A stretch of DNA of 64,000 nucleotides from an uncultured Enterobacterales bacterium (GCA_945288535.1 CALYQQ010000008.1:1-64000), one strand, 5' to 3'; counted from the first letter of the stretch, positions 1 through 11,014 are shown. Numbers and translations: made by a program. Notes: generated by a model from the sequence alone, not told the origin.

Positions 1-55
1 TAAAAAATAAAAAATAAAAAATAAAAAATAAAAAATAAAAAATAAAAAATAAAAA
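1..55. repeat. Short tandem repeat TAAAAAA, eight units
   Basis: A T recurs exactly every 7 bases (positions 1, 8, 15, 22, 29, 36, 43, 50) with six A between, except five in the last unit. The array starts at the window edge and may extend further left. No gene function is visible. It looks like a replication-slippage microsatellite in AT-rich DNA. Confidence 0.9.
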
Positions 56-1164
56 TATGTAAGTTTAGCGATATAAGCAAATTTAATGTAAGTATAACAT
101 TAAACTTCCTCAGAACTATTAAATTAAGATACGAATGTATACAACAAAAGCAAATAAATTGGATAAGTTGGCTTAGAAAGAAAAGGAAAAATTATCTTTC
201 GAATAGAGCAGGAAAGAAGAATAATAATACTTTTGGCAAAATATCTAATGGCGAATGTATAAAAATTCAATAATATCATCTGGTAATAAGGAATTGCCAA
301 GTATAAAAAGCCACTAATCAACAGTAATATAATGAAGAAGTGAGCATATAATTATATTCAAGATATTGACGTTTTGTCGATAATGATCCAATTTTATAAA
401 AACGTTGAGTAAATTATTTGTAGCTTAAAAAATTTAGGAGAAAATAAAAGGGAATGTTATTAGGTTAAGTGCTTATCAATTTTATCACGCATAGCAGAAT
501 ATTTGTTATTAACATTGATAAAAATAAGTTAGCACGTGCTCATGACTAATTAAAGTATTTTAAACGATATCTTATGGAAATTTAAAAGTATATGCTTGAT
601 AATCTGCTTAATAGTTATCTTTGCAAATCGAGGTGCTTAAATAAAGGAAACAGTGGGATTAGGCGACATTAACTGATACTCTTTGAAGAGTATTTTGACA
701 TGTAAACTAGATGAATTATTGAATGCAGGTTTACCAGAAACAATCATTAAGATAAATACACTTTGTTTGCTAATGAGTAAGTGTACTGATTAGGCTAGTC
801 AAGGATTATTACCAAATGATTAAAAGAATACATTATTTTTAATAATAAAAACGATCTGTTTGATAAATCTTTTTTTAACATAAATGATATAAAACTGAAA
901 TTATAGCTGTTATTTTTTATTTCTTTTCTCGTTAAAGAAGAATCAATTGAACGGTCAAATATTTTGATTAACTCTATGGTTCTTATAATAAAATATCAAA
1001 TAATAGGTTGGATTTCATATCACTTTAATATAGATTTCTATGGGGTTATCTTCCTATTAATTAAATTTTTGCCTAATATTTTATCTTAAAAAATCCTACT
1101 AATATTAAAGTTAGTAATATTTTATTTAGTTAATTTATAAAGTAATAAAAAATAAATATTAGTA
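56..1164. other. AT-rich stretch without a convincing gene
   Basis: Only short, compositionally biased open frames occur here, such as a hydrophobic one of 65 codons on the minus strand at 124-321. None has a recognisable domain or a good ribosome binding site. I see no tRNA-like structure. It is probably eroded intergenic DNA. Confidence 0.6.
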
Positions 1165-1202
1165 TGTTCCTAATTGATTCTAATAAAAAACAATTAGGAA
1201 CA
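1165..1202 (-). terminator. Hairpin terminator behind yccJ
   Basis: A perfect 12-bp stem (TGTTCCTAATTG at 1165-1176 and its complement at 1191-1202) encloses a 14-base loop. It lies 11 bases beyond the stop of the minus-strand yccJ gene. On that strand it is followed by a T/A-rich tract, which fits Rho-independent termination. Confidence 0.6.
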
Positions 1203-1212
1203 CAAAGAAATA

Positions 1213-1428
1213 TTATACATTAGCTCGTTCGATGGTTTGTTCATCCCAAAATAGGCGATCCTTATCTGTTTTAGAAAAAGCTAATGGTAGAACCTCATCA
1301 TTGCCTTCTTCCCATATTTTTTGGGCAAGGTTTTCATCATAATTAGCAAGCTCAAAAATAGCTTCAGCAATTTCAATAGACGTATTACGAATTGATGCCC
1401 AAGATTTTATATTATGCTGTTCCGTCAT
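1213..1428 (-). CDS. yccJ: YccJ family small protein
   Basis: The 71-residue product matches the enterobacterial YccJ family (about 75 residues). It shares the blocks [28 protein letters not shown] and the C-terminal [13 protein letters not shown]. The biochemical role of YccJ is not established; it is a small, soluble, acidic protein. In E. coli yccJ sits beside wrbA, but no wrbA is present here, so the gene has been separated from its usual partner. GGAGG lies about 6 bases before the ATG and supports this start. A strong hairpin follows the stop. Confidence 0.9.
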   Translation of the reverse strand: MTEQHNIKSWASIRNTSIEIAEAIFELANYDENLAQKIWEEGNDEVLPLAFSKTDKDRLFWDEQTIERANV

Positions 1429-1550
1429 AGTATGCCTCCAGTAAAGAGATAAATTAAGCTGGTGCTATAACTATAGGCACGCTGGCAGTAATTTACATCG
1501 ATAATCTCTAAGAAGATGTAACTTGTTGATCTAAATTATCTCGTTATCCA

Positions 1551-1985
1551 TTAATAATAAGCGGGATCATGTAAAATTGAAAAACGTCCGCTACCTAATA
1601 GAGCAATACAAAGAAAACCGATGAGGTAAAAGAGTTCTAATTCAAGTCCGAAGGCGCCCTGATTAGTTACCGTTGTTAATTTACTTAAACCTGTCATCAA
1701 AATAGCGATTAACATATTTATTACGACAATAAGCGCTGCTGGGCGCGTGAATATGCCTAGAATAATCATAATAGGCGCAATAACTTCACCAATATAGACA
1801 CCATAAGCAATTACACCAGGTAAACCATCAGATATTAGCATATTACGAATCGGCTCAATACCATGCCCTAATTTATAAAAACCATGAAATAACATCAATA
1901 CAGATAAAGTGATACGTAAAAGTAATTTTGCTAAATCAGGGGAATCAATGTAACGGGTGAAAAAACTATTAATACTCTTTAACAT
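1551..1985 (-). CDS. DoxX family inner-membrane protein
   Basis: The product has 144 residues with about four hydrophobic segments and the DoxX pattern LLRITLSVLMLFHGFYKL near the N-terminus, followed by a GxYIGEVIAPIMIILG segment. This resembles the YphA/YqjF-type DoxX proteins of enterobacteria, which are small integral membrane proteins of poorly defined, possibly redox-related function. It is transcribed leftward. yccJ lies 122 bases downstream on the same strand, but the gap and yccJ's own ribosome binding site leave co-transcription open. The exact subfamily cannot be fixed by eye. Confidence 0.8.
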   Translation of the reverse strand: MLKSINSFFTRYIDSPDLAKLLLRITLSVLMLFHGFYKLGHGIEPIRNMLISDGLPGVIAYGVYIGEVIAPIMIILGIFTRPAALIVVINMLIAILMTGLSKLTTVTNQGAFGLELELFYLIGFLCIALLGSGRFSILHDPAYY

Positions 1986-2317
1986 AATAAAATAACCTTA
2001 GTTAATATTATAAAGATAAAGCATTCTGCTTTTCATTACTAAGCGTAGTACTTTTATCCATATTTATGAATAAATGAATTATTTTTATTAAATCTGATCA
2101 GTAATTATACGATGAACACTATGATAAAATTTATTTTTATCTAAAAAAAGTTAGATAGGTCCGGTTACATCACGATTATAGGTAAAAAAAGTAATAAAAT
2201 ACCAATAAGTAAAGAGTGATGTATTATATTTGCTATTCATTTGAGTGGCGTTTTGGATATAACACCCGATCTTTATGGAAATTATTAAAAAGATCAAATT
2301 AAGTTAAAGGGTTTATC
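1986..2317. other. Divergent intergenic region between the DoxX gene and slt
   Basis: It is AT-rich and carries the promoters for the leftward DoxX gene and rightward slt. AAAGGG just before the slt ATG is a plausible ribosome binding site. I cannot assign any operator. Confidence 0.5.
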
Positions 2318-4270
2318 ATGATAACAACATTTTACTATCCTTTTAAACGCAATATAACATTATTAGTTATGAGTAGCGTATTTTGTACAATAAGTCTTGC
2401 TGATGAGGCAACTTTAACAGTACAACGGCAATTATATAAACAAGCAGAAAGCGCTATTGATAAAAAAAAACCTGAAATAGTTACGCCATTATTAGTCGGT
2501 TTAAAAGGTTATCCTCTCTATCCCTATATACAATATCGCTTAATTACGCAAGATATGAGTCAAATAACATATAAGCAAGTTGACGAATTTACCAAACACT
2601 ATCCCGATCTTGCGATTACACAAACGCTTACCAACCGTATGTTAAATGAATTGGTTATGCGTAATGACTGGCATGGTTATTTGCGGTACAGTCCTCAACC
2701 ACCAAAATCGATATCAGGTCAATGTAATTATTATTTTGCTAAGTATAATGCCGGCCATCAAACGGAAGCGTTCAATGCAATAAATACATTATGGACGCAT
2801 CAGTTTGTTTTACCTGCGAGTTGTAATAAATTAATTACAGTATGGCAAAAATCGGGAAAACAAAGCAACACAGCTAAACTTCAACGTATTTTACTTGCGA
2901 GTGAAAAAGGAAGTAAGGAGGCTAATAAACAAGTAAAAGAGTTAATTAATATGTTAACCGGTAAAAATAAAGTATTAGCAACAGATGTGGCATCATTGTT
3001 TTCTACGCCAACGGAGATCCTAATATTTAGTCAAAAATATCATGGCACACATTATTCCCAGCAAGTTATTCAACGTGCATTTCGTCAGTTAGCAAGCAAA
3101 CAACCAGATATTGCACACAGTATAATTCCGAAACTTATTCGCCAACAAAAGATGAATGAAGAACAAATAAAAACACTTAAACAAACACTTTGTTGGCAAT
3201 TAATGAGTCCGACTATTTCACCTGAACTGGCTCAATGGCGCGATAAAATCATTGCAAATAGCCATAATGATAATTTAATTGAACGGCGAATACGTTTAGT
3301 ATTAAATCAGGCGGATTCAGACCAAATAAGTTATTGGTTGGATAAATTATCTCATCAGGCAGCAAAAAAAGAAGAATGGCGTTATTGGCGAGCCGATTAT
3401 TTATTAAATAAAGGTGAAGTAACACAAGGTAAAGCTATACTGACACAACTTGCTAAACAACGTGGTTTTTATCCGATGGTTGCAGCACAACGTCTAGGGA
3501 TCCGCTATGAAGTTTTTACTAATAAAGTAAAAAATAACGGTTCACATTGGAATAACAATCCGAGTGTCCAACGCGTTGCAGAATTACGTTATTGGCAAAG
3601 AGAAGAGCAAGCACGTAGTGAATGGTTAAAATTCTTATCGCAACGCCATCACCATGAACAGGAAGAATTGGCGCGTTATGCATTTGATCATAACTGGCCG
3701 GATCTGACTGTACAAGCGACTATTACCGCTAAACTTTGGGATCATTTGGAAGAACGTTTCCCAATTGCTTATTTTAACGAGTTTCAGCAAGCTGTTGAAG
3801 ATAAAAAAATTCATATTGGTTTTGCAATGGCCATCACACGGCAGGAAAGTGCATGGAATAGCCGTGCGAATTCACCCGCAGGCGCCAGAGGGCTGATGCA
3901 ATTAATTCCTAAAACAGCAAAAGAAATTGCGAATAAAGTGGGAATTTCTGATTACAAACGTACTGATCAACTGTTTAATCCATCAATGAATATTCAGCTG
4001 GGAACGAGTTATTTAGACCATGTATATCAAATGTTTAATGAAAATCGTATTCTTGCAGCTGCTGCATATAATGCAGGACCACACCGCGTAAATTATTGGC
4101 TTGCCAATAGTCGTGGACAAATTAATGCTATCGCCTTTATTGAAAGTATCCCCTTTACGGAGACACGTAATTATGTCAAAAATGTATTGTCTTATAATAT
4201 GTTTTATGACCATTTTATGAGTAAAAGCAACAATGTGCTTACCCAAGATGAATGGCAACGAATTTATTGA
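2318..4270 (+). CDS. slt: Soluble lytic murein transglycosylase Slt70
   Basis: This periplasmic exo-acting lytic transglycosylase cleaves the MurNAc-GlcNAc bond of peptidoglycan and forms 1,6-anhydromuropeptides. At 650 residues it matches E. coli Slt (645). Residues 1-28 form a signal peptide ending near ISLA/DEA. A long alpha-superhelical region follows with the family block GYPLYPYIQYRL near residue 60. The C-terminal lysozyme-like domain (about 480-650) has the catalytic glutamate in ITRQESAWN, then ANSPAGARGLMQLIP and AAAYNAGPHRVNYW. The gene is immediately upstream of trpR, as in E. coli. Confidence 0.97.
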   Translation: MITTFYYPFKRNITLLVMSSVFCTISLADEATLTVQRQLYKQAESAIDKKKPEIVTPLLVGLKGYPLYPYIQYRLITQDMSQITYKQVDEFTKHYPDLAITQTLTNRMLNELVMRNDWHGYLRYSPQPPKSISGQCNYYFAKYNAGHQTEAFNAINTLWTHQFVLPASCNKLITVWQKSGKQSNTAKLQRILLASEKGSKEANKQVKELINMLTGKNKVLATDVASLFSTPTEILIFSQKYHGTHYSQQVIQRAFRQLASKQPDIAHSIIPKLIRQQKMNEEQIKTLKQTLCWQLMSPTISPELAQWRDKIIANSHNDNLIERRIRLVLNQADSDQISYWLDKLSHQAAKKEEWRYWRADYLLNKGEVTQGKAILTQLAKQRGFYPMVAAQRLGIRYEVFTNKVKNNGSHWNNNPSVQRVAELRYWQREEQARSEWLKFLSQRHHHEQEELARYAFDHNWPDLTVQATITAKLWDHLEERFPIAYFNEFQQAVEDKKIHIGFAMAITRQESAWNSRANSPAGARGLMQLIPKTAKEIANKVGISDYKRTDQLFNPSMNIQLGTSYLDHVYQMFNENRILAAAAYNAGPHRVNYWLANSRGQINAIAFIESIPFTETRNYVKNVLSYNMFYDHFMSKSNNVLTQDEWQRIY

Positions 4271-4328
4271 TAGCTATTAAGTATGTTATAGTAAATCAAT
4301 AGTTATTGATTAATGGAGTAATATATTA

Positions 4329-4643
4329 ATGCTTAAACAGCCTGAAGACGAATGGCAAAGTTTTATCAATATAATTATACAAGCGGTCCATGATGATTGC
4401 CTCAATGATGTCATGGATTTATTATTAACGCTAGATGAAAGGCAAGCATTAGCGACGCGTGTACGTATTATCCAAGAACTTATGCGTGGTAAACTAACGC
4501 AACGTGAGCTTAAAGATGAATTACGCATAGGAATAGCGACAATTACTCGTGGGTCAAATAGCTTAAAAATAGCATCATCGGAATTAAAGCATTGGTTAGC
4601 TGAGCAACTATTAACATTAGAAAAACAACATATTATTGATTAA
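4329..4643 (+). CDS. trpR: Trp operon repressor
   Basis: This all-helical dimeric repressor binds trp-type operators when loaded with L-tryptophan. The product has 104 residues (E. coli 108) and keeps LTLDERQALATRVRIIQEL and the DNA-reading helix-turn-helix LTQRELKDELRIGIATITRG. Only the C-terminal tail is shorter. It begins 58 bases after slt, the conserved enterobacterial arrangement. GGAG about 9 bases before the ATG supports the start. No clear autoregulatory operator could be recognised upstream. No trp biosynthetic genes lie in the window. Confidence 0.97.
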   Translation: MLKQPEDEWQSFINIIIQAVHDDCLNDVMDLLLTLDERQALATRVRIIQELMRGKLTQRELKDELRIGIATITRGSNSLKIASSELKHWLAEQLLTLEKQHIID

Positions 4644-4688
4644 TAATAAAGTATTCTTTTTATCCTCATCGGGATAATTTGCGTCTTA

Positions 4689-4719
4689 TTAGAACGCCTA
4701 ACATGTGCGGGCGTTCTAA
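4689..4719 (+). terminator. Possible terminator hairpin after trpR
   Basis: A perfect 10-bp inverted repeat, TTAGAACGCC at 4689-4698 and its complement at 4710-4719, has an 11-base loop and lies 45 bases beyond the trpR stop. The following sequence lacks a good T-tract, so it may be only a transcript-stabilising stem. A weaker 6-bp stem lies at 4660-4677. Confidence 0.4.
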
Positions 4720-5773
4720 ATATTGCAAAAAACTAGCTCATGATTAGATAATAATAACAAGCCTAGTCTTTCTAGTTTTATATAGCATAGTAATGTTAAT
4801 CACTTAATAAGCTAAGTCCTATAATAGCTATCGCAACGAAATAATTATTTTTTTATTGGATAATTATCACTGTTGATCTCGTATGATTTTTTTATTAAAT
4901 AAAACCCCATTAATGCAGGGGCTTGCCATGATATTCCAACATAATTATTGTAACTTGCAACCATAAATAACTGGATGATATTTTTTTGGCATTTTCATAA
5001 TATTGTCATTGTAAACGATTATTTATTGGTATTATATTCACGAAGTAAATAAAACTTTTTCAGATCATAGCAATTGTTAAAAAGATGAATTAGCTTTGAT
5101 TCATGCGAATAATGTGGATGCTATTTTTGTGACGTCCTTTGATCCTAACTAAGCCTACTCTGTTTTGGACATCCCAGCCACGAGAGATCGTATATTTTGT
5201 TAAAAATCTTTTTCTTTTACGTCGCAAAGCTGTAAATCGATATGTTAATACCGAAATTACGCACGGTAAATGTTGGGTTCAGGTTAGATTAGCGAGTCCT
5301 TCTGATAAAGGCTATCATGCGTTGAGCACTGAAAAAGAGTATTATACGTGGTGAGATCGACCATTAATTATGCATTGCATATACAGAAATATTAGCAATA
5401 GCGATACAAATAAATCTATTACGATAACAAATACGCTCATCTATAACATTAATATGTATCGCTAGTTATTGGATAATGATATAGCACTGTTCAGATTATT
5501 ATTTCTAATAAAAAGGCACTCTATTCTTGATGAGTTCAAGCTTTCAAAAGTTGTTTATATCTTACTGCGAAAGACGTATTTACTGAAGTAGTCATTTCTT
5601 TGGCAAGACTCTATAACCATATGATAAAGAATGTTTGAGATAAGGAAGGCTATTGTAAGAATAAAATTAACGAGTATTTCTATTACTTATACTCGTTAGT
5701 TAATATATGTTGCAATAATAGCACTAGTCATGATGTAAATATGAATGATAGTCCATTTTGACATCGAGAATAG
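4720..5773. other. Gene-poor stretch between trpR and yjjX
   Basis: About 1 kb without a convincing gene. A 71-codon plus-strand frame at 5139-5354 is somewhat less AT-rich than its surroundings and could be a remnant of a lost gene, but its translation matches no family I know. In E. coli trpR and yjjX are much closer together, so this spacer is unusually long. Confidence 0.45.
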
Positions 5774-6346
5774 TCACTTGCTTTGGTAAATACTATTGAT
5801 AAAGGGGACTAATGCTAATATTACAGCCTGCTGATAGACCGTATGCCGTGTTAATTTATGATTAGTAAAGTAGCCAATAGCACCTTGTTTTTTGTTCAAA
5901 TCATTATCATTACTTAACGCTAACATAACTTCAGATAATTCTTTACCCTGATTAATATTATTCAGTATGCTTATGGGTAAAGGCAAACTTGCCGATCGAG
6001 ATTCCCCTCTTTGTTGCTCGTTTTCAATGACTACCCAAGCAAACGCCATATTATCTTCAATTCCTGCTTCGATACCAACCCAAAAGTCAGCTTCAGGACG
6101 AACCTGCCGAGCTGTCATTACTCGGCCTCTTGCACCACTACGTGTTTCTTTATCACTCATTGGTTGAGTTGAAATGTAGCTGTTATCAATAGTAACGCTT
6201 TCTATTCGACACACATTTGGGCCAAATACATCATCAAATGCGTTATTGATAGCAGCTAATTTTGCTGGATTCGTTGTTGCTGCTACAATATGATAAGCAT
6301 TGTCAGCATTTTTACCAAAAATATTATTTTTTATGTAGTTAATCAC
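5774..6346 (-). CDS. yjjX: Inosine/xanthosine triphosphatase YjjX
   Basis: This house-cleaning NTPase hydrolyses non-canonical purine nucleotides such as ITP and XTP, keeping them out of nucleic acids. The family fold is visible: [16 protein letters not shown] near the start, [38 protein letters not shown], and [15 protein letters not shown] near the end. At 190 residues it is longer than E. coli YjjX (about 170), mainly through some 15 extra N-terminal residues ([16 protein letters not shown]). An internal start cannot be excluded. It is convergent with trpR, as in E. coli, but gpmB, the usual neighbour, is absent. Confidence 0.93.
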   Translation of the reverse strand: MINYIKNNIFGKNADNAYHIVAATTNPAKLAAINNAFDDVFGPNVCRIESVTIDNSYISTQPMSDKETRSGARGRVMTARQVRPEADFWVGIEAGIEDNMAFAWVVIENEQQRGESRSASLPLPISILNNINQGKELSEVMLALSNDNDLNKKQGAIGYFTNHKLTRHTVYQQAVILALVPFINSIYQSK

Positions 6347-6389
6347 TTATAATCCTTAATCTAAAGAGTAAGCTATTACTATATTTTGC

Positions 6390-7286
6390 TTATAAAGATG
6401 CAGGGATCTGCATAATTGGAATCAAATAATCAATAGTCAAAATATCATTTGTAATATCATCATCCCTTTTTTTATTACGCCAATCTGCTTGAGAGTGGAA
6501 AATCTCTAAACGATAGCTATTCGTTATGATCAATTGTAACTTAGGCAATATTGATGAGTACATTTTTATAACAAAATTAGGGTAACCAGAAACAGGACCT
6601 TTATAAGAAAACTGCACATAATGTGTTTCTTCAATGGTGATGGGTTCGCCTTTTATTTTTTCTGATACGTCATTTTTATCTATGGCTGTAGTATAAAATA
6701 CATTTTGTTCATCATCATTTTTTTTACTTGGAATGATATTATGTAATCCATACAATTTTGTTGGTAACTTATTAATATCGACAAGATAATCAAACCAATA
6801 CTCTCGACATAAACGAAAATGCGTTTGTGCTAATTCTTCCAGAGTACTCGAATATTCTCTCGTTAAACCAAATAGCGTTCTTTTAGGTAATGTAACAAAT
6901 GTAATATCAAATTGCTTTTGTGTAGATAAATCTATAGGTGGACATAAACCAGACGTATCCCAATTTTTGAGCCTACGATAATACGCTGGAGTTAATTGAT
7001 ATTGTCTTTTAAACGCCCGGGTAAATGTTTGCTGTGAATCGAAGTGATACTGTAGGGCAATTTCGAGTATAGGTTGATTAGTCATTCTGAGGGCTATGGC
7101 GGCTTTTGTTAATCGACGTTTACGAATATAAGTGCCAATAGCCTGCCCTGTGACATATTTAAACATGCGCTGTAAATGCCATTTTGAGTAACCTGATTTT
7201 GCTGCAACGTTATCTAGTGATAGTGGCTTTTCAAGATTATTATCTAGCCAAAATAGTAGATCACGTATAATTCCGGGCTGATCCAT
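6390..7286 (-). CDS. rob: AraC/XylS-family right-origin-binding regulator Rob
   Basis: Rob is a MarA/SoxS-like transcription activator of stress, solvent and antibiotic-resistance genes that also binds near oriC. The 298-residue product (E. coli 289) has the N-terminal AraC DNA-binding domain: first helix-turn-helix at SLDNVAAKSGYSKWHLQRMF, second around ILEIALQYHFDSQQTFTRAF. A C-terminal GyrI-like ligand domain (about 120-298) contains YGLHNIIPSKKNDDEQNVFY and ends in a DYLIPI strand. The start MDQPGIIRDLL matches E. coli Rob. It lies 43 bases upstream of yjjX on the same strand. Confidence 0.95.
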   Translation of the reverse strand: MDQPGIIRDLLFWLDNNLEKPLSLDNVAAKSGYSKWHLQRMFKYVTGQAIGTYIRKRRLTKAAIALRMTNQPILEIALQYHFDSQQTFTRAFKRQYQLTPAYYRRLKNWDTSGLCPPIDLSTQKQFDITFVTLPKRTLFGLTREYSSTLEELAQTHFRLCREYWFDYLVDINKLPTKLYGLHNIIPSKKNDDEQNVFYTTAIDKNDVSEKIKGEPITIEETHYVQFSYKGPVSGYPNFVIKMYSSILPKLQLIITNSYRLEIFHSQADWRNKKRDDDITNDILTIDYLIPIMQIPASL

Positions 7287-7441
7287 AAATACAGTGTCCT
7301 TATTTCTACAGATAAAACAGTAAATAACGCATAGTCATTTTTGATAGAGCATGAGGTAAAACGTTTAAATTAAAAATTTCTATAAATACTCATTTCTTAT
7401 TATTATACGGTATATATTTATCACTATATATGAAAATGATT

Positions 7442-7462
7442 AAAGCTAGCAATGCTAGCTTT
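7442..7462 (-). terminator. arcA terminator hairpin
   Basis: A perfect 9-bp stem with a 3-base loop (AAAGCTAGC, AAT, GCTAGCTTT) begins 23 bases past the arcA stop. On the minus strand it runs into TTT and further T-rich sequence. It probably ends arcA transcription before rob. Confidence 0.65.
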
Positions 7463-7484
7463 ATATCAATATGATTGTTATCTT

Positions 7485-8201
7485 CTATTTATTATCTAAT
7501 TCACCACAGAATCGATAACCTTCACCATGAATGGTAGCAATAATTTCCGGTGTATCTGGATAAGATTCAAAATGTTTACGGATACGACGAATTGTGACAT
7601 CAACTGTACGATCATGGGGTTTTAATGCTCGACCTGTCATTTTTTTTAGTAAATCTTCACGTGTTTGAATCTTGCCGGGATTTTCACAAAAATGCAAAAG
7701 TGCTCTAAATTCGCTACGTGGTAATTTATAAACGTCATTATCAGGACTAATTAATGAATGACTATTGATATCGAGCTCCCATCCATTAAATCTATAATTT
7801 TCAATAGAATGATGCTCCTCATTATGACTTAGATTCATTGTTCTTGAGAGTAAATTTCTTGCTCTAATCGTAAGTTCACGTGGATTAAAAGGCTTCGTGA
7901 TATAATCATCCGCACCAATTTCTAAACCGAGAATTTTGTCTATTTCATTATCTCTCCCAGTAAGAAACATTAAAGCAACATCAGCATATTCTCTTAATTC
8001 TCGGGCTAATAATAAACCATTCTTACCAGGTAAATTAATATCCATAATGACAAGATTGATATCTTGATTGGCTAACGTTTTATGCATTTCATCGCCATCG
8101 ATAGCTTCAAATACGGAATAGCCTTCTGCTTCGAAGATACCTTTTAATGTACTACGAGTAACTAACTCATCTTCAACAATTAGAATCTGCGGAGTTTGCA
8201 T
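7485..8201 (-). CDS. arcA: Two-component response regulator ArcA
   Basis: ArcA is the global regulator of the aerobic/anaerobic switch, phosphorylated by the membrane kinase ArcB and mainly repressing respiratory genes. The product has 238 residues, the same length as in E. coli. The receiver domain (1-120) has acidic residues E10-D11, the phospho-acceptor D54 in [12 protein letters not shown], and the conserved KPFNPREL. The OmpR/PhoB winged-helix domain (about 135-235) contains [12 protein letters not shown] and [18 protein letters not shown] strong terminator hairpin follows. arcB is not in the window. Position near rob follows the E. coli order with the cre genes missing. Confidence 0.97.
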   Translation of the reverse strand: MQTPQILIVEDELVTRSTLKGIFEAEGYSVFEAIDGDEMHKTLANQDINLVIMDINLPGKNGLLLARELREYADVALMFLTGRDNEIDKILGLEIGADDYITKPFNPRELTIRARNLLSRTMNLSHNEEHHSIENYRFNGWELDINSHSLISPDNDVYKLPRSEFRALLHFCENPGKIQTREDLLKKMTGRALKPHDRTVDVTIRRIRKHFESYPDTPEIIATIHGEGYRFCGELDNK

Positions 8202-8596
8202 ATTTCATTACCTAAAATTTAAAAATAGTATTCCGTACAGCATTGATTAACGTTTATCCCAACGTCATTACAATATATTTAACATGACCATTGTTTATTG
8301 ATGCTAAGTCTTATAACTGCGCATTATAAATCCAGTGAGTTGATAACAACATTACTGCATAACGTGTTTTTTTGATGGATGATGCGTAGTTATTTCAGTT
8401 ATTACCTTAGCCTTTATTACTTTTTTGCTTTTATTTTAATTTAGTATTCTTCGACGTCTTTATTTTCTAGCGTGAAGAATACAAACCTTAATTATCGTGT
8501 TATCGATTTAGCCTGTTTACGCAATGTAAAATCCAGGTTGGTAAAAAGCATATTCTAATTTTGTTATATTTAAAATAGCTTTTCTTAGCAATTCCT
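8202..8596. other. arcA-plsB spacer with an inverted repeat
   Basis: This carries the arcA promoter region and the end of the plsB transcript. A 9-bp inverted repeat, GTATTCTTC at 8444-8452 and GAAGAATAC at 8474-8482 with extra inner pairing, could form a stem, but no T-tract follows on either strand, so it is not a clear terminator. Confidence 0.45.
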
Positions 8597-11014
8597 TTAC
8601 TCAGTGGTAACACTTTCAATGGTCATCCTGACTTCTGGTGAAATCAACTGACTTACAATGTGATACATGTTATCTATGTTTTCAGGTATTCCTGTACCAT
8701 CGTCATTCGTATAACCTTGTTTTCGCAATGTCGCAACTAATGTTGCAAATACCGCTTTATCAAAAAATTCAGGGGCATTAATTCCATGCAGTACCGATAA
8801 CCGTTGTGCTACGAGCCGACTTTCTTTTTCCAAGGTACCGCGATTAATTTGTGGATTATTTCTTAATAATGAAAGTGTAATCGTATATCGTTTCAACGTT
8901 TCCTTTACACCTGCTGCTAAAAGTTGTAATTGTCTAAAACGTTTATTATTTTGCGATATATTTTGTTGTTCATCTTCGATAACAATATTTTGCCGAATAA
9001 GTTCATCGATAGTTAAATTAATAATATGAGGCAGTTCTTCGATTTTATAATGAATAAATAATTCAGCTTGAATAAGCGGATATATTTTATTAATTTGTTC
9101 ATTAATCATTTGACGAGAAATTAAACTATTATACATAATAATATCAGCAATTAATGATGGTAATATCAACAAATGCTGAATATTATTGCGATAATAAGTC
9201 ATTAGAACCGCTTGCTCTCTAGGTAAAATGATGATTTCACCGGCAGAATCTTTTTCAACCTCAAATTTATTCATTTTTAAGGCATGAGCGAGTAATTCCT
9301 CACCACTTTTTTGTGGAACAGTAATATCATCGCTATACCGAACATTATTCAATAATGCTAAGTAGCATTCTAATTGCTCAAGTAACTGTTCGCGCGTAAG
9401 AGCACGTTGATGCGAAGCTAATAAGGCGGTACTACATAAATTAATGGCATTTGCTGCGGCAGCATTATTAATCTTAACCATAAGTGTATTGGCTAATTTA
9501 TTCACTATAGGTGTCAGCCAGGCTGGCCTTGGCGTTTCTATAGGATCAATGTCTTCTCGCCAGTTAGGCACATGATCATTCAAATAATTTGCTAATAAAA
9601 TAGGTTGGCCAAAATTAACATATCCCATGCCCAGATTTCGTAATTTACGTATAGCTCTTATCGCTTTTAAGAAGGATTCTTTTTCTTTCTCTGCGCCACG
9701 TAATTCTTTCGCATAAGTGGATACTTCCATTACATGCTCATAGCCAATATAGACAGGAACAATTATTATCGGACGGCTGATACCGCGTAACATCGTTTGA
9801 ATTGTCATTGACAATGTGCCAGTTTTGGGATCAAGTAATCGTCCTGTGCGTGAACGACCACCTTCAACAAAATATTCAACTGAATATCCTCTGTTGAATA
9901 ATTCGCTTAAATATTCACGAAACACGGTTGCATAGAGTTTATTGCCTTTAAAAGAACGGCGAATAAAAAAAGCACCTAAGCGACGAAATATAGGGCCAGC
10001 GGGCCAGAAATTAAGATTTATCCCAGCAGCAATATGAGGGGGCACGAGTCCTTGGTGATATAATACGTAAGATAATAAAAGATAATCCATATGGCTACGA
10101 TGACAAGGAGCATAAACAATTTCGTAACCATCATGAGCGAACTGCCGTACACGTTCAGCGTTATGAATGTTTAAACCTTGATAAAGACGATTCCATGTCC
10201 AGGTTAATACTCGATCAGTGATTCTTAACGCTTCATAATTAAAATTGGCCGCAATTTCCTCTATCATCGATTTAGCATTTTGCTGTGCCTTTTCGTGAGA
10301 GATTTTTTTTGAATTAGCATCTTCTTCTATCGCTTTTTGAATCGCTTTTGACATCAATAAGTGATTAAACAAATCTTGCCGTTTAGGTAAACTAGGTCCG
10401 ATTGTTGCCAGCCGTAAACGAGAAAAATGCATGCGTGCAACGCGCATTAATTTTTGTGCAATAGTTTTATCAGTACCATGTTCATCAGCCATATAACGAA
10501 GGGATACACTTTTTGAAAAATGCACAAAACAATCACGACCAAGCCAAAGAATAGAGAGAAATTTTTGTATTCCATTTAGGGGTTTTAGCTTGAGAGAATG
10601 CTTTTTTTCTTTACCAGGCGCTCGGCCAAACATAATTGATACAGGAACAAGTTGTACATCTAAATTCTCATGATTTCTATGTAAATCTAGGTATTCGTGA
10701 AAAACTTTTATTGATTCTTGTTTTGATGATTTCAATGAAAGTAGTTTCGGCCCATCTTCAATAAAGACGTAGCGTGGTAGTTTAATATTATCGATAACAA
10801 AGGGGTCTAATGGGTCAGGTAAATCGTATTTTAAACATTCACTACGAACAGTCAATAAATCCGTTTTTGAATCATAGGGTAATGCATAAATTATTGGCCT
10901 GGATGGATCGATAGCAAGTTCATCGATAAGATCTGCCGGAATTGATTTACTGCGTACTAATACTTTTAACGAAATATTCAAAAGATTATAATAAATATTG
11001 CGTAAACCTGACAT
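8597..11014 (-). CDS. plsB: Glycerol-3-phosphate acyltransferase PlsB
   Basis: This inner-membrane enzyme acylates the sn-1 position of glycerol-3-phosphate, the first step of phospholipid synthesis, using acyl-ACP or acyl-CoA. At 805 residues it matches E. coli PlsB (807). The four acyltransferase blocks are present: [15 protein letters not shown] (catalytic H-x4-D) near residue 300, [29 protein letters not shown] and [13 protein letters not shown]. The N-terminus ([14 protein letters not shown]) is also typical. It is divergent from dgkA across 124 bases, the conserved enterobacterial arrangement. Confidence 0.97.
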   Translation of the reverse strand: MSGLRNIYYNLLNISLKVLVRSKSIPADLIDELAIDPSRPIIYALPYDSKTDLLTVRSECLKYDLPDPLDPFVIDNIKLPRYVFIEDGPKLLSLKSSKQESIKVFHEYLDLHRNHENLDVQLVPVSIMFGRAPGKEKKHSLKLKPLNGIQKFLSILWLGRDCFVHFSKSVSLRYMADEHGTDKTIAQKLMRVARMHFSRLRLATIGPSLPKRQDLFNHLLMSKAIQKAIEEDANSKKISHEKAQQNAKSMIEEIAANFNYEALRITDRVLTWTWNRLYQGLNIHNAERVRQFAHDGYEIVYAPCHRSHMDYLLLSYVLYHQGLVPPHIAAGINLNFWPAGPIFRRLGAFFIRRSFKGNKLYATVFREYLSELFNRGYSVEYFVEGGRSRTGRLLDPKTGTLSMTIQTMLRGISRPIIIVPVYIGYEHVMEVSTYAKELRGAEKEKESFLKAIRAIRKLRNLGMGYVNFGQPILLANYLNDHVPNWREDIDPIETPRPAWLTPIVNKLANTLMVKINNAAAANAINLCSTALLASHQRALTREQLLEQLECYLALLNNVRYSDDITVPQKSGEELLAHALKMNKFEVEKDSAGEIIILPREQAVLMTYYRNNIQHLLILPSLIADIIMYNSLISRQMINEQINKIYPLIQAELFIHYKIEELPHIINLTIDELIRQNIVIEDEQQNISQNNKRFRQLQLLAAGVKETLKRYTITLSLLRNNPQINRGTLEKESRLVAQRLSVLHGINAPEFFDKAVFATLVATLRKQGYTNDDGTGIPENIDNMYHIVSQLISPEVRMTIESVTTE

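Noticed and set aside
1-55. CRISPR array
   Set aside because: The units are 7 bases with no spacers, so it is a microsatellite. No repeat-spacer pattern or cas gene exists anywhere in the window.
5139-5354. 71-codon plus-strand frame between trpR and yjjX
   Set aside because: No family match, no convincing ribosome binding site and no conserved neighbour. It could be a remnant, but evidence is too thin for a gene call.
8444-8482. Terminator of plsB
   Set aside because: The inverted repeat is good but no T-tract follows on either strand and the loop is long, so it is noted only as an inverted repeat.
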